64,000 nt of DNA from Nocardia asteroides (lineage in GTDB: Bacteria; Actinomycetota; Actinomycetes; Mycobacteriales; Mycobacteriaceae), in contig NZ_CP089214.1 of the NCBI RefSeq assembly GCF_021183625.1, forward strand, positions 2,852,001 through 2,916,000. The letters run 5' to 3'. Made by a program: the position numbers and the translations under genes. Under the pieces are notes generated by a model. That model was not told the origin of the DNA and searched no databases. It saw nothing but the letters and a program-made list of their open reading frames with translations. Every line of letters starts with the position of its first letter. Position 1 is the first letter of the stretch. Shown here piece after piece: positions 29,401 to 38,042 of this stretch.

Positions 29401-32400
29401 GAGGCCAGCGGCCGCTTCGTGATCCGCTCCCGCTCGGCTACCGGCACCGCGTGGACCCTGCACGCCACCGGCCGCACGCTGACCGGCAGCCACCGGCAGA
29501 CCAAGGTCGCGGTGCCGGAGATCGCGGTCGGCGTCGACGTGGACCCGGCCATGTTCTACTCCGGGCTGGCCGCGGCCGGGCTGCAGTACGGCCCCGCCTT
29601 CCGGCGGGTACTCACCGCCCGCGTCGGGCAGGACGCGGTGGTCGCCACCGTCGACGGCTCGATCGCGGCCGGCTCCGGCCACCTCGCGCACCCGGCGGTG
29701 GTGGACGCGGCGATGCAGACCGCCGCGCTGCTCTTCGCCGAGTCCAGGATCGACGAGGGCACGCTGGTGCCGGTCGGGGTCGCGGCGGCGCGCATGGTCG
29801 CGCCGCTGCCGGAGCGGGTCACCGTGGTCGCCAGGCGCGACCCCGGGGCCAGGCTGCGCGCCGACGTCGACCTGCTCGACGACGACCACAACCTGGTCAT
29901 GCGGCTGAGCGGGCTGCAGATCGGCGCGCTCACCCCCGGCCAGGACCCCCTGCGCCGGATGGCCGACTTCTTCTACGTCGAGACCATGGAGCAGCGCGAC
30001 CCGCTCGACCCCACCGCGCTGCCGCAGGATTCGGTCAGCACCGTGGTTGTCGCGCTCGGCGGCAGCAACAGCAGGGCCGAGGCGCTGGCCGAGACGATCC
30101 CCGGCGCCCGGCTGCACCTGGCCGGGCTGCCCGGTGCGGAGCCGGCCGCCGGGCTGGCCGAGACCCTCGCGGCCACCCGCGCGGACGGCACCGAGCGGCT
30201 GCACGTGGTCGTCGTCGCGGGCCCCGCCGAGGACGACGTAGCCCAGCTCTGGACGCTGGAGCAGGTCGCGGTCGCGATCGACGCCTTCGCGCACCCGGCC
30301 GAGACCGAGCAGCGCGGCATCGGCGACGTCTTCGGCGACGGCGAGTGCCACGTCACCCTGGTCACCGAGCGCGCCTTCGCCATCCCGGACAACCCGGCGC
30401 TGCCCGACCCGAAGCAGGCCGCGCTGGCAGGCGCCCGCCGCGTGCTGCTCAACGAGCAGACCACGCTGCGCTGGCGGCTCATCGATGTCGAGCCCGCCAC
30501 CGAGACCGCCGACCTGGTCACCGAACTGGCGGTCCCCGGCGCCTTCTGGAACGACAACCTGGACGAGGTCGCGCTGCGGTCGGGCACCCGCTGGGCCCCG
30601 CTGGTGACCAAGCCGCTCCCGGACCGCCTCGAGGCGCTGGACACCCCGGCCCCGCTCACCGACCCGGAGGCCAACTTCGGGCTGGAGATGCCGCGGACCA
30701 GGGTGCTCTCCGCGCTGGCCTGGCGCGAGTGCCCGCGCCCCGACCCCGCGGCCGACCAGGTCGAGGTCAGGATGAAGGTCATCGGGCTGAACTACAAGGA
30801 CCCGCTCAAGGTGATCGGGCTGCTCGGCGAGCGCGAACTGGCGCCCACCTACTTCGGCACCGTGCCTGGCATGGAGGGCGTCGGCGAGGTGGTCCGGGTC
30901 GGCTCGGGCATCACCGACATCGCCGTCGGCGACCAGGTCGCCATCGCCACCAAGGGCATGATGCAGCGGTACGTGCTGGTGGACCGGAACCGGGCCATCC
31001 CGCTTCCCCCCGACGCCGACCCCGGCTACTGCACCAGCACCATCGCCTTCGGCACCGCCGAGTACGCGCTGCACGACCTGGCCCGGCTCCAGCCGGGCGA
31101 GTGGGTGCTGATCCACGGCGCGGCGGGCGGCGTCGGCACGGCGGCCATCCAGGTCGCCAAGGATCGCGGGGCCCGGATCATCGGCACCGCGAGCACCGAC
31201 GAGCGCCGGGCGCACGTGCTCGCGCTCGGCGCCGAGCACGCCATCGACTCCCGCTCGCTGAACTTCGTCGACGACGTGCTGGAGATCACCGGCGGCACCG
31301 GCGTCGAGGTGGTGCTGAGCAGCGCGCCCGGCGAGATCCTGCGGCAGAACTTCAACGCGGTGGCCGAGTTCGGCCGCATCGCCGAGGTGGGCAAGGCCGA
31401 CATCTACACCGGCGGCCTGCTGGAGCTGGCCAACTTCGACAAGAACGTGGCCTACTTCTCCATGGACCTGGACCGCCTGGTCGCGGTGGACGCGCAGCGG
31501 CTCATCTCGCTGCTGCGGCGGGTCTACGAGAAGGTGCTCGCGGGCACCTACACGCCGCTCCCCTACCGGCTCTTCGAGACCGACGAGGTGGCGAGCGCCT
31601 TCGAGGAGACCATCCGCTCCACCGGGCTGCGCCGGATCGCGCTGCGCGTCGACTCGCCGCTGCCCGCCGTCCGGCCGTACCTGCCCGAGGTCGAGTTCGA
31701 CGCCGCCGGAACGTATCTGGTGACCGGTGGCTTCGGCGGCTTCGGCATGGCGATCGGGCGCTGGCTCGCGCTGCGCGGCGTGCGCCGGCTGGTCCTGATC
31801 AGCCGCAGCGGCCCGACCACCGACGAGGCGCACCGGCAGCTGGAGGCCTGGCACGCGGCGGGGGTCGAGGTGATCGACGAGCGGGCCGACGTCACCGACG
31901 CCGCCGCGGTCACGGCCGTCGTCGCCAGGGCGCACACCGCCGAGCACCCGCTGCGCGGCGTGTTCCACGCGGCGGGCTCGGTGGCGGACAACCGGCTGGC
32001 CGCCATGACCTACCGCGAGCTGGACATCGTGTACCGGCCCAAGGTGCACGGCGCCCGGGTGCTGCACCGGGCGGTCGCGGATGCCGGGATCACCCTCGAC
32101 ATGTTCGTGCTCTGCTCCTCCGGCGGCTCCATGTACGGCATCTACGGCCAGTACAACTACTGCGCCGCCAACGTCGCGGTGGAGACCATGGCGCAGGAGT
32201 GGGCTCGGGGCGGCGAGCGGGCGCTCTGCGTCGGCTGGGGCCACCTCTCCGGCGCCACCGGCGGCATGGCGGCCGACGAGACCGCGGTCAAGTACCTCGA
32301 CCTGGTCGGCTTCGACCCGCTCGACATGGCCGACGCGACCGCCTACCTGGAGCAGACGCTGCGCCTCGGCGACCCGAGGGCCGGCATCATCCCCACCGAC

Positions 32401-32862
32401 TGGTCCAAGCTGACCGGCACCTTCCCGCAGCTCACCCGGACCGGCCGCACCATCGCGCTGGCCCAGGTCTCGGCGAAGGACACCTCGGAGCTGGCCCAGC
32501 TGCGCGCCGAGGTGGCCGCCATCGAGGAGGGCAAGCGCGGCGCCTTCGTCGCCCGCAAGATGGCCGAGGAGCTCGCGGTCGTCATGGGGGTGCCGGTGGA
32601 GTCCATCGACATGACGGTTCCCGTCCCCGAGCTGGGGCTGGACTCGCTGATGGCGGTTGAGCTCGGCGCCAGGGTCACCAAGACCCTCGGCATCGACCTG
32701 ATGTCGCTGCAGATGGGGCGCTCGTTCAGCCTGGAGCAGGCCGGGCCGAAGGTGGCCGAGCTGATCCTGGCCGCGGAGTCGGCGAGCGGCGGCGGGCTCG
32801 ACCCGTCCACGCTGATCGCCGAGGCCGCGGCCGAGCCGGTGCCGGTGGGCGCGCCCTCGTGA
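26473..32862 (+). CDS. Reducing type I polyketide synthase (KS-AT-DH-ER-KR-ACP)
   Basis: This 2129-residue single-module, probably iterative synthase carries all reductive domains. KS: Cys175 in VDTACSSSL, His310 and His350. AT: from about 530, Ser620 in GHSVGE and Y721-H-S in the specificity loop. DH: His920 in the HxxxxxxxxP box and Asp1078; the usual Gly of HxxxGxxxxP is Asn. ER: NADPH loop HGAAGGVGTAA from about 1548. KR: TGGFGGFG near 1750 and catalytic Tyr1896. ACP: Ser2058 in GLDSLMAVEL. There is no thioesterase. The layout is that of mycobacterial MAS/Pks2-type enzymes that extend fatty acids to saturated, often methyl-branched chains; malonyl or methylmalonyl use is not certain here. 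ATG 26473 follows GGGAGG. Confidence 0.95.
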   Translation: MSDIAIVGIGCRFAGGIDSPDTFWDFVLDKRDGVVEMPADRWDYRRYYDPEPRTPGRSYTKHGAFMTTDPWEFDPDFFGISPREATVLDPQQRLMLEVTWEALDDAGIARHAAGGPVGVYVGGFVVDQSVIGVVGPALFHTDMHTPASASYTMLSNRISYALNLVGPAITVDTACSSSLVAFHLACQALTNGDCEVALAGGVNVMLQPETFVLMCKGGFLATDGRCKSFDASADGYGRGEGAGMVALKKLDDAVRAGDRIYAVVKATGSNQDGRTTAITVPNVDSQESLARSVCVRSGLAPESITYVEAHGTGTLVGDPVELRALGRVFGAPSGRTESLGVGSVKSTIGHTEAAAGVASVIKAALAIRHRTIPPQGWIDKPNPDIPFDELGLHVQTEAEPLPAAAPLMSVAVNGFGYGGTNAHAILQEYRPATVLEPAREPKHYGVLPISARGTAAARALAGRFADLITGGADPARLAEAAWTRMAHHQHRTGMLLGDTDDLLRELRAFAGGEGRDAVRTIVARTTEPVFVFSGMGPQWWGMARELLGADGAFAAAAQEIDDEFRALAGWSIIEELRRPEEESRVGSTEVAQPANFLVQVALVRELERYGIAPAAIVGHSVGEVSAAYVSGVLSLRDAVLVAYHRARLQATTAGTGGMLAVGLSPDQARELVENDPRVDIAAINSATSLTLSGDVDRLDEIAEKLTEDGVFARRLRVEVPYHSRLMDPILAELRSVLAQLDPRPPTIPLYSSVTGDEVTGPDWGAEYWCANVREPVRFADAVAKLIAERRVFLEVGPHPVLSGNIREILLGADVNGTTVPTLDRKQPDSDSLRRTLIGLYGAGVLDLEALFPAEDGAVPHTPLPRYPWQRTRLHSALPLFEQARLGTPGGYAMLGDPDVEGRPDYLLQVGTELLPWLADHVVNNIKIMPGAAYLDAALSATAKRLGVDRVALEQVRFVAPLIMGAPDTPLLALTIEEASGRFVIRSRSATGTAWTLHATGRTLTGSHRQTKVAVPEIAVGVDVDPAMFYSGLAAAGLQYGPAFRRVLTARVGQDAVVATVDGSIAAGSGHLAHPAVVDAAMQTAALLFAESRIDEGTLVPVGVAAARMVAPLPERVTVVARRDPGARLRADVDLLDDDHNLVMRLSGLQIGALTPGQDPLRRMADFFYVETMEQRDPLDPTALPQDSVSTVVVALGGSNSRAEALAETIPGARLHLAGLPGAEPAAGLAETLAATRADGTERLHVVVVAGPAEDDVAQLWTLEQVAVAIDAFAHPAETEQRGIGDVFGDGECHVTLVTERAFAIPDNPALPDPKQAALAGARRVLLNEQTTLRWRLIDVEPATETADLVTELAVPGAFWNDNLDEVALRSGTRWAPLVTKPLPDRLEALDTPAPLTDPEANFGLEMPRTRVLSALAWRECPRPDPAADQVEVRMKVIGLNYKDPLKVIGLLGERELAPTYFGTVPGMEGVGEVVRVGSGITDIAVGDQVAIATKGMMQRYVLVDRNRAIPLPPDADPGYCTSTIAFGTAEYALHDLARLQPGEWVLIHGAAGGVGTAAIQVAKDRGARIIGTASTDERRAHVLALGAEHAIDSRSLNFVDDVLEITGGTGVEVVLSSAPGEILRQNFNAVAEFGRIAEVGKADIYTGGLLELANFDKNVAYFSMDLDRLVAVDAQRLISLLRRVYEKVLAGTYTPLPYRLFETDEVASAFEETIRSTGLRRIALRVDSPLPAVRPYLPEVEFDAAGTYLVTGGFGGFGMAIGRWLALRGVRRLVLISRSGPTTDEAHRQLEAWHAAGVEVIDERADVTDAAAVTAVVARAHTAEHPLRGVFHAAGSVADNRLAAMTYRELDIVYRPKVHGARVLHRAVADAGITLDMFVLCSSGGSMYGIYGQYNYCAANVAVETMAQEWARGGERALCVGWGHLSGATGGMAADETAVKYLDLVGFDPLDMADATAYLEQTLRLGDPRAGIIPTDWSKLTGTFPQLTRTGRTIALAQVSAKDTSELAQLRAEVAAIEEGKRGAFVARKMAEELAVVMGVPVESIDMTVPVPELGLDSLMAVELGARVTKTLGIDLMSLQMGRSFSLEQAGPKVAELILAAESASGGGLDPSTLIAEAAAEPVPVGAPS

Positions 32863-32890
32863 CCGGCACCCGTCGAAACGAGGTGGCAGC

Positions 32891-34285
32891 GTGGTCGAAT
32901 TCGGCCTGATCGACGACTGGGCACCGGCGCCGGGCCGGCTGACCACCTGGACCGCGGCACCGGAATCGGTGGCGCGGGCCGGGCTGGCGCCGCCGCACCC
33001 GGCCCCGCCCTCGCACCAGCAGGAGCAGTACCTGAGGGCGGCCGCCCAGCACGCCGCGGCGGAGTTCCGCTACGCCGGGCTCTGCCTGGTGACCGCGGAG
33101 ATCCCGACCGGCGAGCTGAACCGGGCGGCCATGACCACCGCGGTCAACGCCTTCCTGCGGCGGCACGACACCTTCCGGAGCTGGTTCCGGATCGAGGGCG
33201 GCGCCGTCCGGCGGCACCTGGTGCCCGCCGACGACGTCGAGTTCGTCCCGGTCGAGCACGGCCGGGTCGACGACCCGGCCGCCGTCCGGGAGCACGTGCA
33301 GAAGACCACGCCGGGCCCGTTCGAGTGGGACTGCTTCACCTTCGGCGCGATCGAGCGCGCGGAGTCGACCACCGTCTACCTCGCCGTCGACCACCTGCAC
33401 ACCGACGGCTTCGGGCAGTACCTCTCCGGCTTCGACCTCGCCATGCTCTACACCCGCGAGGTCTGGCCGGACGCCCCCGACATGCTGGAGCCTGCCGCCA
33501 GCTACCTGGCCTACTGCACCGCCGAGCGCGCCTACACCGGCCAGATGTCGCTGACCTCGCCCGGCGTGCGCAAGTGGCTGGAGCTGATCCGCGGGAACGA
33601 GGGCAGGCTGCCGTCGTTCCCGTTGGCACTCGGGAAGCGAACAGACGGCTACAACCGCAGCGCGCACCGCACGGTCACGCTCTTCGACGAGGAGACGGCA
33701 TCCCGCTTCGAGCAGCGCTGCCGGGCGAACGGCGCCGAGTTCGTCGGTGGCATCTTCGCCGCCGCGGCGCTGGTCGAGCGGGAGCTGATCGACAGCGACT
33801 ACTACTTCGGCATGACCCCGGTGAGCACGCGCGGCAGCCTCGCCGAGCGCGCGTCGGTCGGCTGGTACGTGACGCTGCTCCCGGTCGCCTTCCCGCTCGG
33901 GGCGACCTCGTTCGACCGGGTGGTCAGGCTGGCCCAGCACGCCTACGAGAACGGGCTCCGGCTGGCGCCCACCTCGTTCCAGCGGGTGGTCGAGCTGCTG
34001 CCCGCCGACTCCGACCTCGACCTGAAGCCGGGCTGGTCCTGCCCGATGATCTCCTTCGTCGATGCCAGGGAGCTGCTCGGCAACGAATTCTTCGACGCCG
34101 CCTCGGCCGGGCTCTACGCCAACCGGGCCGCCTCCGAACAGGTGCTGATCTGGATCAATCGGCTGGCGGGTGCGACCACGCTGAGCGTCATCTACCCGGA
34201 CACGCCGGTGGCGCACGAATCGGTGGAGCGCTACGTCGCGGTGCTGCGGCGGGTCTTCGCGGCGGCGGCGGAGGGGAAGCCGTGA
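32891..34285 (+). CDS. PapA-like acyltransferase (condensation-domain fold)
   Basis: This 464-residue protein belongs to the polyketide-associated (Pap) acyltransferase family, which transfers the acyl chain from a PKS ACP to a hydroxyl of an acceptor such as trehalose. The catalytic HxxxDG motif is H168-L-H-T-D172-G in VYLAVDHLHTDGFGQYL; LNRAAMTTAVNAFLRRHDTFRSWF is the typical N-terminal block. The GTG start follows a GAGG site and lies 28 bp after the PKS stop. Together with the lack of a thioesterase in the PKS this suggests direct offloading. The acceptor is unknown. Confidence 0.87.
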   Translation: MVEFGLIDDWAPAPGRLTTWTAAPESVARAGLAPPHPAPPSHQQEQYLRAAAQHAAAEFRYAGLCLVTAEIPTGELNRAAMTTAVNAFLRRHDTFRSWFRIEGGAVRRHLVPADDVEFVPVEHGRVDDPAAVREHVQKTTPGPFEWDCFTFGAIERAESTTVYLAVDHLHTDGFGQYLSGFDLAMLYTREVWPDAPDMLEPAASYLAYCTAERAYTGQMSLTSPGVRKWLELIRGNEGRLPSFPLALGKRTDGYNRSAHRTVTLFDEETASRFEQRCRANGAEFVGGIFAAAALVERELIDSDYYFGMTPVSTRGSLAERASVGWYVTLLPVAFPLGATSFDRVVRLAQHAYENGLRLAPTSFQRVVELLPADSDLDLKPGWSCPMISFVDARELLGNEFFDAASAGLYANRAASEQVLIWINRLAGATTLSVIYPDTPVAHESVERYVAVLRRVFAAAAEGKP

Positions 34286-34962
34286 TCGACACCGTGTTCC
34301 GCGACCCCGGCATCCCGGACGGGGAGAAGTCGGTCTACGCCGTCCGGGTGGCGAACCAGCCGTCCGCGCTGGAGCTGGTCAGCGCGATCGGGCACGACAC
34401 CGACGGCTACCGCTCGATCATCCAGGTCGGCTCCGGGGAGTTCGCGGTGACCGTCGAGCAGCGCTTCCAGCGGGTCGGCGACCGGCTCAGGGCCGCGAGC
34501 TACCGGGCCGAGACCAGGTCCGGCGGGACCGTGGTGAGCCGGGAGGAGGCGAACTTCGTCGGGACCACGCACCTGCAGTTCGGTGGCGGGGTCGCGCCCT
34601 TCCCGGCCGATCTCATGCCGCTGGCCGGCGGGCTCACCCTGCTGCGCGGGCTCGAGTTCGCCGAGGGTTCGGAAGAGGACCTGGCGCTCTGGCTGGCCTT
34701 CTCGGTGCACATTCCGGTGAGCGCCAGGGTGGAGCAGCGGGCGGTGATCGAGGTGCCCGCCGGGGAGGTCGAGTGCTGGCAGGTGCGGCTGCGGCCGCGG
34801 CTCTCCGGGTTGAACGCGCTGCTGGAGAAGATGCTCAGCGGGTTCCTTCCGCCCGCGGTGGCACACATCGAGGTGGCGGCGCCGCACCGGATGATCCGCT
34901 TCGGGTTCCCCACCGGGCCCATGCCGTGGGATCCGCGCGGGACGATGGAACTGGTCTCCTAG
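34282..34962 (+). CDS. Unknown protein coupled to the PapA-like gene
   Basis: This 226-residue protein starts at a GTG overlapping the acyltransferase stop (GTGA). It is predicted to be rich in beta strands (YRSIIQVGSGEFAVTVEQRFQ, TTHLQFGGGVAPF, RAVIEVPAGEVECWQVRL) and lacks a signal peptide or membrane helix. The pattern resembles beta-barrel DUF3108-type proteins, but I do not assign a family. Tight coupling suggests a role with the PKS/PapA product, perhaps lipid binding or handover to MmpL. Confidence 0.65.
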   Translation: MIDTVFRDPGIPDGEKSVYAVRVANQPSALELVSAIGHDTDGYRSIIQVGSGEFAVTVEQRFQRVGDRLRAASYRAETRSGGTVVSREEANFVGTTHLQFGGGVAPFPADLMPLAGGLTLLRGLEFAEGSEEDLALWLAFSVHIPVSARVEQRAVIEVPAGEVECWQVRLRPRLSGLNALLEKMLSGFLPPAVAHIEVAAPHRMIRFGFPTGPMPWDPRGTMELVS

Positions 34963-35092
34963 TTCGTCCCTGTTCGCGACTCCGCGCCGGCCGAACCGGT
35001 GCAGGGTTTCGGCACGTCCGGGTCTGAACCCGGCGCCCGGGCCAGACCAACGCCCACGCCCGGCACACCCGCCACTCCAGCACGGAGGTTGG

Positions 35093-35203
35093 TCAGGGCT
35101 CCTCCGATGGGTCGTCGTCGCGGGTTGATGCGGGCCACAGCACCGCCAGCGCCAGCACGACCAGGGGCAGGCCGATGACGATCACCCACCCGATTGCGAT
35201 CAC
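35093..35203 (-). CDS. 36-residue single-helix membrane peptide, copy 1
   Basis: The peptide is almost entirely one membrane helix (IAIGWVIVIGLPLVVLALAV) followed by LWPASTRDDDPSEEP, an acidic tail. Its GTG start overlaps the stop of the upstream 67-residue gene (GTGA). A nearly identical peptide is encoded at 63896 to the right edge, also coupled to a 67-residue gene. Conservation of the pair in two copies supports its being real. Function unknown. Confidence 0.6.
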   Translation of the reverse strand: MIAIGWVIVIGLPLVVLALAVLWPASTRDDDPSEEP

Positions 35204-35403
35204 GACCAGCTCGTCTGTTCCAGGTACGCCACGGCCATGGAGTACCGGGGGCAGCGATGCCCTGCGTGGATGGCCATCAGATGGTGAGCATGGGACCGCC
35301 CACGCAGCGGGTCCGTCCACTTGCACGCGGCTGGATAGATGTCCAGCCGTCGCAGCCCGGCGGCCACGCGGCGCAATGTCTGCGAATCAGTGAGCCAATT
35401 CAT
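35200..35403 (-). CDS. 67-residue conserved small protein, copy 1
   Basis: The protein reads MNWLTDSQTLRRVAAGLRRL and then a block rich in His, Cys and Tyr (ACKWTDPLRGRSHAHHL, IHAGHRCPRYSMAVAYLEQT). It is basic and has no signal peptide. It differs at only a few N-terminal positions from the copy at 63696-63899. A CAGGGGAA ribosome site precedes the ATG in both copies. It is coupled to the membrane peptide gene. The His/Cys content could bind a metal; that is a guess. No family is recognised. Confidence 0.65.
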   Translation of the reverse strand: MNWLTDSQTLRRVAAGLRRLDIYPAACKWTDPLRGRSHAHHLMAIHAGHRCPRYSMAVAYLEQTSWS

Positions 35404-35821
35404 CGCGTTCCCCTGTCGCTACTTCCCGCCCGGACCCCGACCGGCCACCGCCGGGAACTCGAATTCGCCTGCGAGGGTGGCTGTTTGACAGAAACCCGGT
35501 GTGCAGGCGTGCATTGAAGGGTCAGTTTGGGCGGTACGGTTACGCCATCACCGTGGTGGAGCAGTCCGGCGTGTCGCTAGGTAGCAGCTAGTAGCACCGC
35601 CCGCCCCGGTAGCACCGGCCCGTGCGTGGCGCGGGGGCACACAGATGTCGGGGTGGGCGTGAAGGGCGAGGAGATAGAGCGCGCGGTTGATCCGTGCCCA
35701 CGCTGATCGCAGCCTCGACCCCGCTCGGTTGAGCCGGAGGCGGCATTCCTCGTTTGCGCCCCTGCGGGGATTGCGTACTCACGTCTCGCACCAGCCACGG
35801 GGAGGCCGCTCCCCGGCCTCC
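35404..35821. other. Intergenic region without a convincing gene
   Basis: The region between the small-protein cassette and the phosphotransferase has no open frame with a ribosome site and family-like sequence. A TTGACA at 35485-35490 has no good -10 partner. The minus strand around 35580-35760 contains a short stretch that reads like a degenerate gene tail (RINRALYLLALHAHPDI), possibly a remnant. Confidence 0.5.
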
Positions 35822-35827
35822 TAGGCT
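35822..35827 (+). promoter_or_regulatory. Putative -10 element of the phosphotransferase gene
   Basis: TAGGCT ends 7 nt before the GTG at 35835, which fixes that codon as the likely start of a leaderless mRNA. Confidence 0.45.
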
Positions 35828-35834
35828 GGGGCGC

Positions 35835-36728
35835 GTGGCCGGTTCCCCGTTTCTGCCCGAGACCGTTGAGAATACGTTGCACGAGGCGTGCCGCCGAGCT
35901 GGCCTCGACCCGAAGGGCGCGATGCTGCTGCGGTTGGGTGAGAACGTGCTCTACCAGCTGGTTTCGGCACCAGCGGTGGTCCGGATCGCGCGACGAGCAG
36001 AGTATCGAGTGGACGTCCGCAAGGAGATTTCGGTAGCCGGCTGGCTCGCTTCGCAGGGAGTCGCGGGCGCGACGGTCTTCGAGACCAGATGTGCGCAACC
36101 GCTCGATGTCGACGGATTCCCTGTGACGTTCTGGGCGACGCTGCCGGGCCGCCCCGGTGACGAGGACGACTCGCGCGCACTGGGTGAACTGTTGCGCACC
36201 TTGCACAGTTTGGAGCGACCTGCGTTCGATCTGCCCGAGGTCCGGCCATTTCCCCGGGTGGCGGCCCGGTTGGCTACAGCGCCGATTCCGGGTGCCGACA
36301 GCGACCTGCTGCGCGAGCGGATGGCTCACCTCGAGCGGGATCTGGCTTCGCTACATTTCCGGCTGCCGTCGGCGGCGGTGCACGGAGACGCACACGTCGG
36401 CAATCTGATGATCGTCGACACTGGGCCGGTACTGATCGACTTCGAGGCGTTCGCGTGGGGTCCGGCGGAGTGGGACCTGGCGAAGATCGCGGCAGAGTAC
36501 AGCGTGGGAATGGGGGATCACCGCCACTACGGCGACTTCGCCACCGCGTACGGCTACGACGTCACCACCTGGTCGGGCTGGCCTGTCCTACGGGAAGTCC
36601 AACTGGTCAAGATGGTGAGTTGGCTCGCCCAGAACGTCGAGCATTCCCGGCAGATCCATGACGAGTACCGCAAGCGGATCGAGACCATCCGCACCGGTGT
36701 CCTGGCCGCACCATGGCAGGGATTCTGA
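35835..36728 (+). CDS. Aminoglycoside/choline phosphotransferase-family kinase
   Basis: This 297-residue protein has the APH kinase fold: an N-lobe with LLRLGENVLYQLVSAPAVVRIAR and a C-lobe with the catalytic motif AAVHGDAHVGNLMI and the metal-binding LIDFEAFAWGPAEWDL. Such enzymes phosphorylate hydroxyls of antibiotics, choline, sugars or homoserine; the substrate cannot be read here and resistance should not be assumed. Its TGA abuts the stop of the convergent XRE regulator with no intervening base (TGATCA). Confidence 0.8.
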   Translation: MAGSPFLPETVENTLHEACRRAGLDPKGAMLLRLGENVLYQLVSAPAVVRIARRAEYRVDVRKEISVAGWLASQGVAGATVFETRCAQPLDVDGFPVTFWATLPGRPGDEDDSRALGELLRTLHSLERPAFDLPEVRPFPRVAARLATAPIPGADSDLLRERMAHLERDLASLHFRLPSAAVHGDAHVGNLMIVDTGPVLIDFEAFAWGPAEWDLAKIAAEYSVGMGDHRHYGDFATAYGYDVTTWSGWPVLREVQLVKMVSWLAQNVEHSRQIHDEYRKRIETIRTGVLAAPWQGF

Positions 36729-38042
36729 TCAGGAAGTCGGCATACGGTGGCGGCGAAGGCCCTCATGGAACGCGTCGAAACGACGATGCCCGGCGATGTG
36801 ATGCGGCACCCGCTGACGAAAATCACTGACGTAGCGATCGAAACGCGCCGAAAGTAGTCCGGTCGAGCGAGCGAGTGCCGTGGTGGCCAGCGTGCTCGCC
36901 GTGTCGAGGTCCCCGGCGAGCACCGCGACATCAGAGGCGACCATCCCCAGAAACGCGGCAGTACGCGCCGGCGTGCTGTCGACGACAGCCGCTTCGAGGG
37001 CTTGGGCGGCTTCGATCGGCATGCCGAGGTCACGGAAGCAATGAGCGGAATCGCCAGCCAATTCCGATCCGTCGTAGTAGGCGATCCAGGCCGGTTCGTT
37101 GCTGCGACGGACTTGAATCAACTGTTCGGCACGCACGATGGCCGCGACGGTCGCACGGCGGTCGGACAGGCTCGCCAGAGCACGCGCTTCCATCATCACG
37201 CACATCGTCTCCACGACCGCGCTTCCGCCGTGGTACGTCGATGTGCGCGCGGCACGCGCGTACATCAAGGCGTCGTCGAAACGGCCGAGGAAGTTCGCCT
37301 GATGTGACAGATTGCCCAGCATCTGTGCACCCAGCAGACGATCCCCTGCCTCCTGCGCGAACCGCAACGCCTGCACGAAGTACCGCGACGCAACGGCATG
37401 ACGGCCCGCGTCATAGCTGCTCCATCCCAGAAGCTGGACTGTCTCGGCGGCAGCCGCGAAGACCTCCCGGCGGGCCTGTCCCGAGTGAACAGCGTGCAGT
37501 ACCGGAACCACATCGGTCCTGAAGAACTCGAGCAGACCGGGGCGGACATGTCCTCCGCCATGCTCGAAATCCTGCGCCGTGATCTCGGCGACGACATCAC
37601 GGATGCGTTGTGCCGCCCCGACACCGAACACCGGCTCGGGCCGGACGCGATCCGGGGAGTCTCCGAACAAATACCCGGTGACAACCTGTGACGCCGCGAT
37701 TCCGGTCAACGGTGCCGCCCGCAGGTCGCCCATGGCCGTATCGTCCAGCGCTGCCAGATCATCGAGCAGATCGATCGCATCGACAACATCGCGTTGGTAG
37801 GCCGTGCCCTGACTGATCGGATCACCGCCATACGGAATCGCCAGGACCCGGGACAGCAACCTCGAATGGAACTCATCGGGACGAACCCTGTCGTTCTCCC
37901 ATCGGGAGATCGCGATACGCAGGCTCGGAGCGGACATCAGGCTGTGACCTTGCTCGGCCGCGGCCGAGGTGAGCGCCGCGATCAGCACCGGCACCGGCCA
38001 TCCCCGCGCCTTCCGGGCCTCCCGAATGCTCTCGCCCCGCAT
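36729..38042 (-). CDS. XRE-family regulator with TPR-like C-terminal region, copy 1
   Basis: This 437-residue protein has an N-terminal helix-turn-helix of the XRE type (SIREARKARGWPVPVLIAALTSAAAEQG ... RIAISRWENDRVRPDEF) and a long helical repeat region (SHQANFLGRFDDALMYARAAR, FRDLGMPIEAAQALEAAV) like the Streptomyces NsdA-type regulators. It probably binds DNA and senses a ligand or peptide through the repeats. It lies beside one copy of the 67/36-residue cassette, and a second XRE/TPR protein lies beside the other copy. The ATG at 38042 is used; no strong ribosome site is seen. Confidence 0.8.
   Translation of the reverse strand: MRGESIREARKARGWPVPVLIAALTSAAAEQGHSLMSAPSLRIAISRWENDRVRPDEFHSRLLSRVLAIPYGGDPISQGTAYQRDVVDAIDLLDDLAALDDTAMGDLRAAPLTGIAASQVVTGYLFGDSPDRVRPEPVFGVGAAQRIRDVVAEITAQDFEHGGGHVRPGLLEFFRTDVVPVLHAVHSGQARREVFAAAAETVQLLGWSSYDAGRHAVASRYFVQALRFAQEAGDRLLGAQMLGNLSHQANFLGRFDDALMYARAARTSTYHGGSAVVETMCVMMEARALASLSDRRATVAAIVRAEQLIQVRRSNEPAWIAYYDGSELAGDSAHCFRDLGMPIEAAQALEAAVVDSTPARTAAFLGMVASDVAVLAGDLDTASTLATTALARSTGLLSARFDRYVSDFRQRVPHHIAGHRRFDAFHEGLRRHRMPTS

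Noticed and set aside
29101..32946. Long minus-strand open frame inside the PKS gene
   Set aside because: It mirrors the PKS reading frame and lacks a start signal or domains.
34990..35045. Possible tRNA-like GC-rich folded stretch after the PapA operon
   Set aside because: It contains short inverted repeats but no T-loop, anticodon arm or acceptor pairing consistent with a tRNA.
35093..35403. Small-protein cassettes as ends of an insertion sequence
   Set aside because: No transposase, terminal repeats or target duplications were seen; the cassettes keep coding structure with mostly silent differences.
35485..35490. TTGACA as a -35 promoter element
   Set aside because: No -10 hexamer at 16-18 bp spacing was found downstream.
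35588..35791. Short minus-strand frame before the phosphotransferase
   Set aside because: No ribosome site and no family-like sequence; another frame of the same stretch looks like a degraded tail, too short to call.
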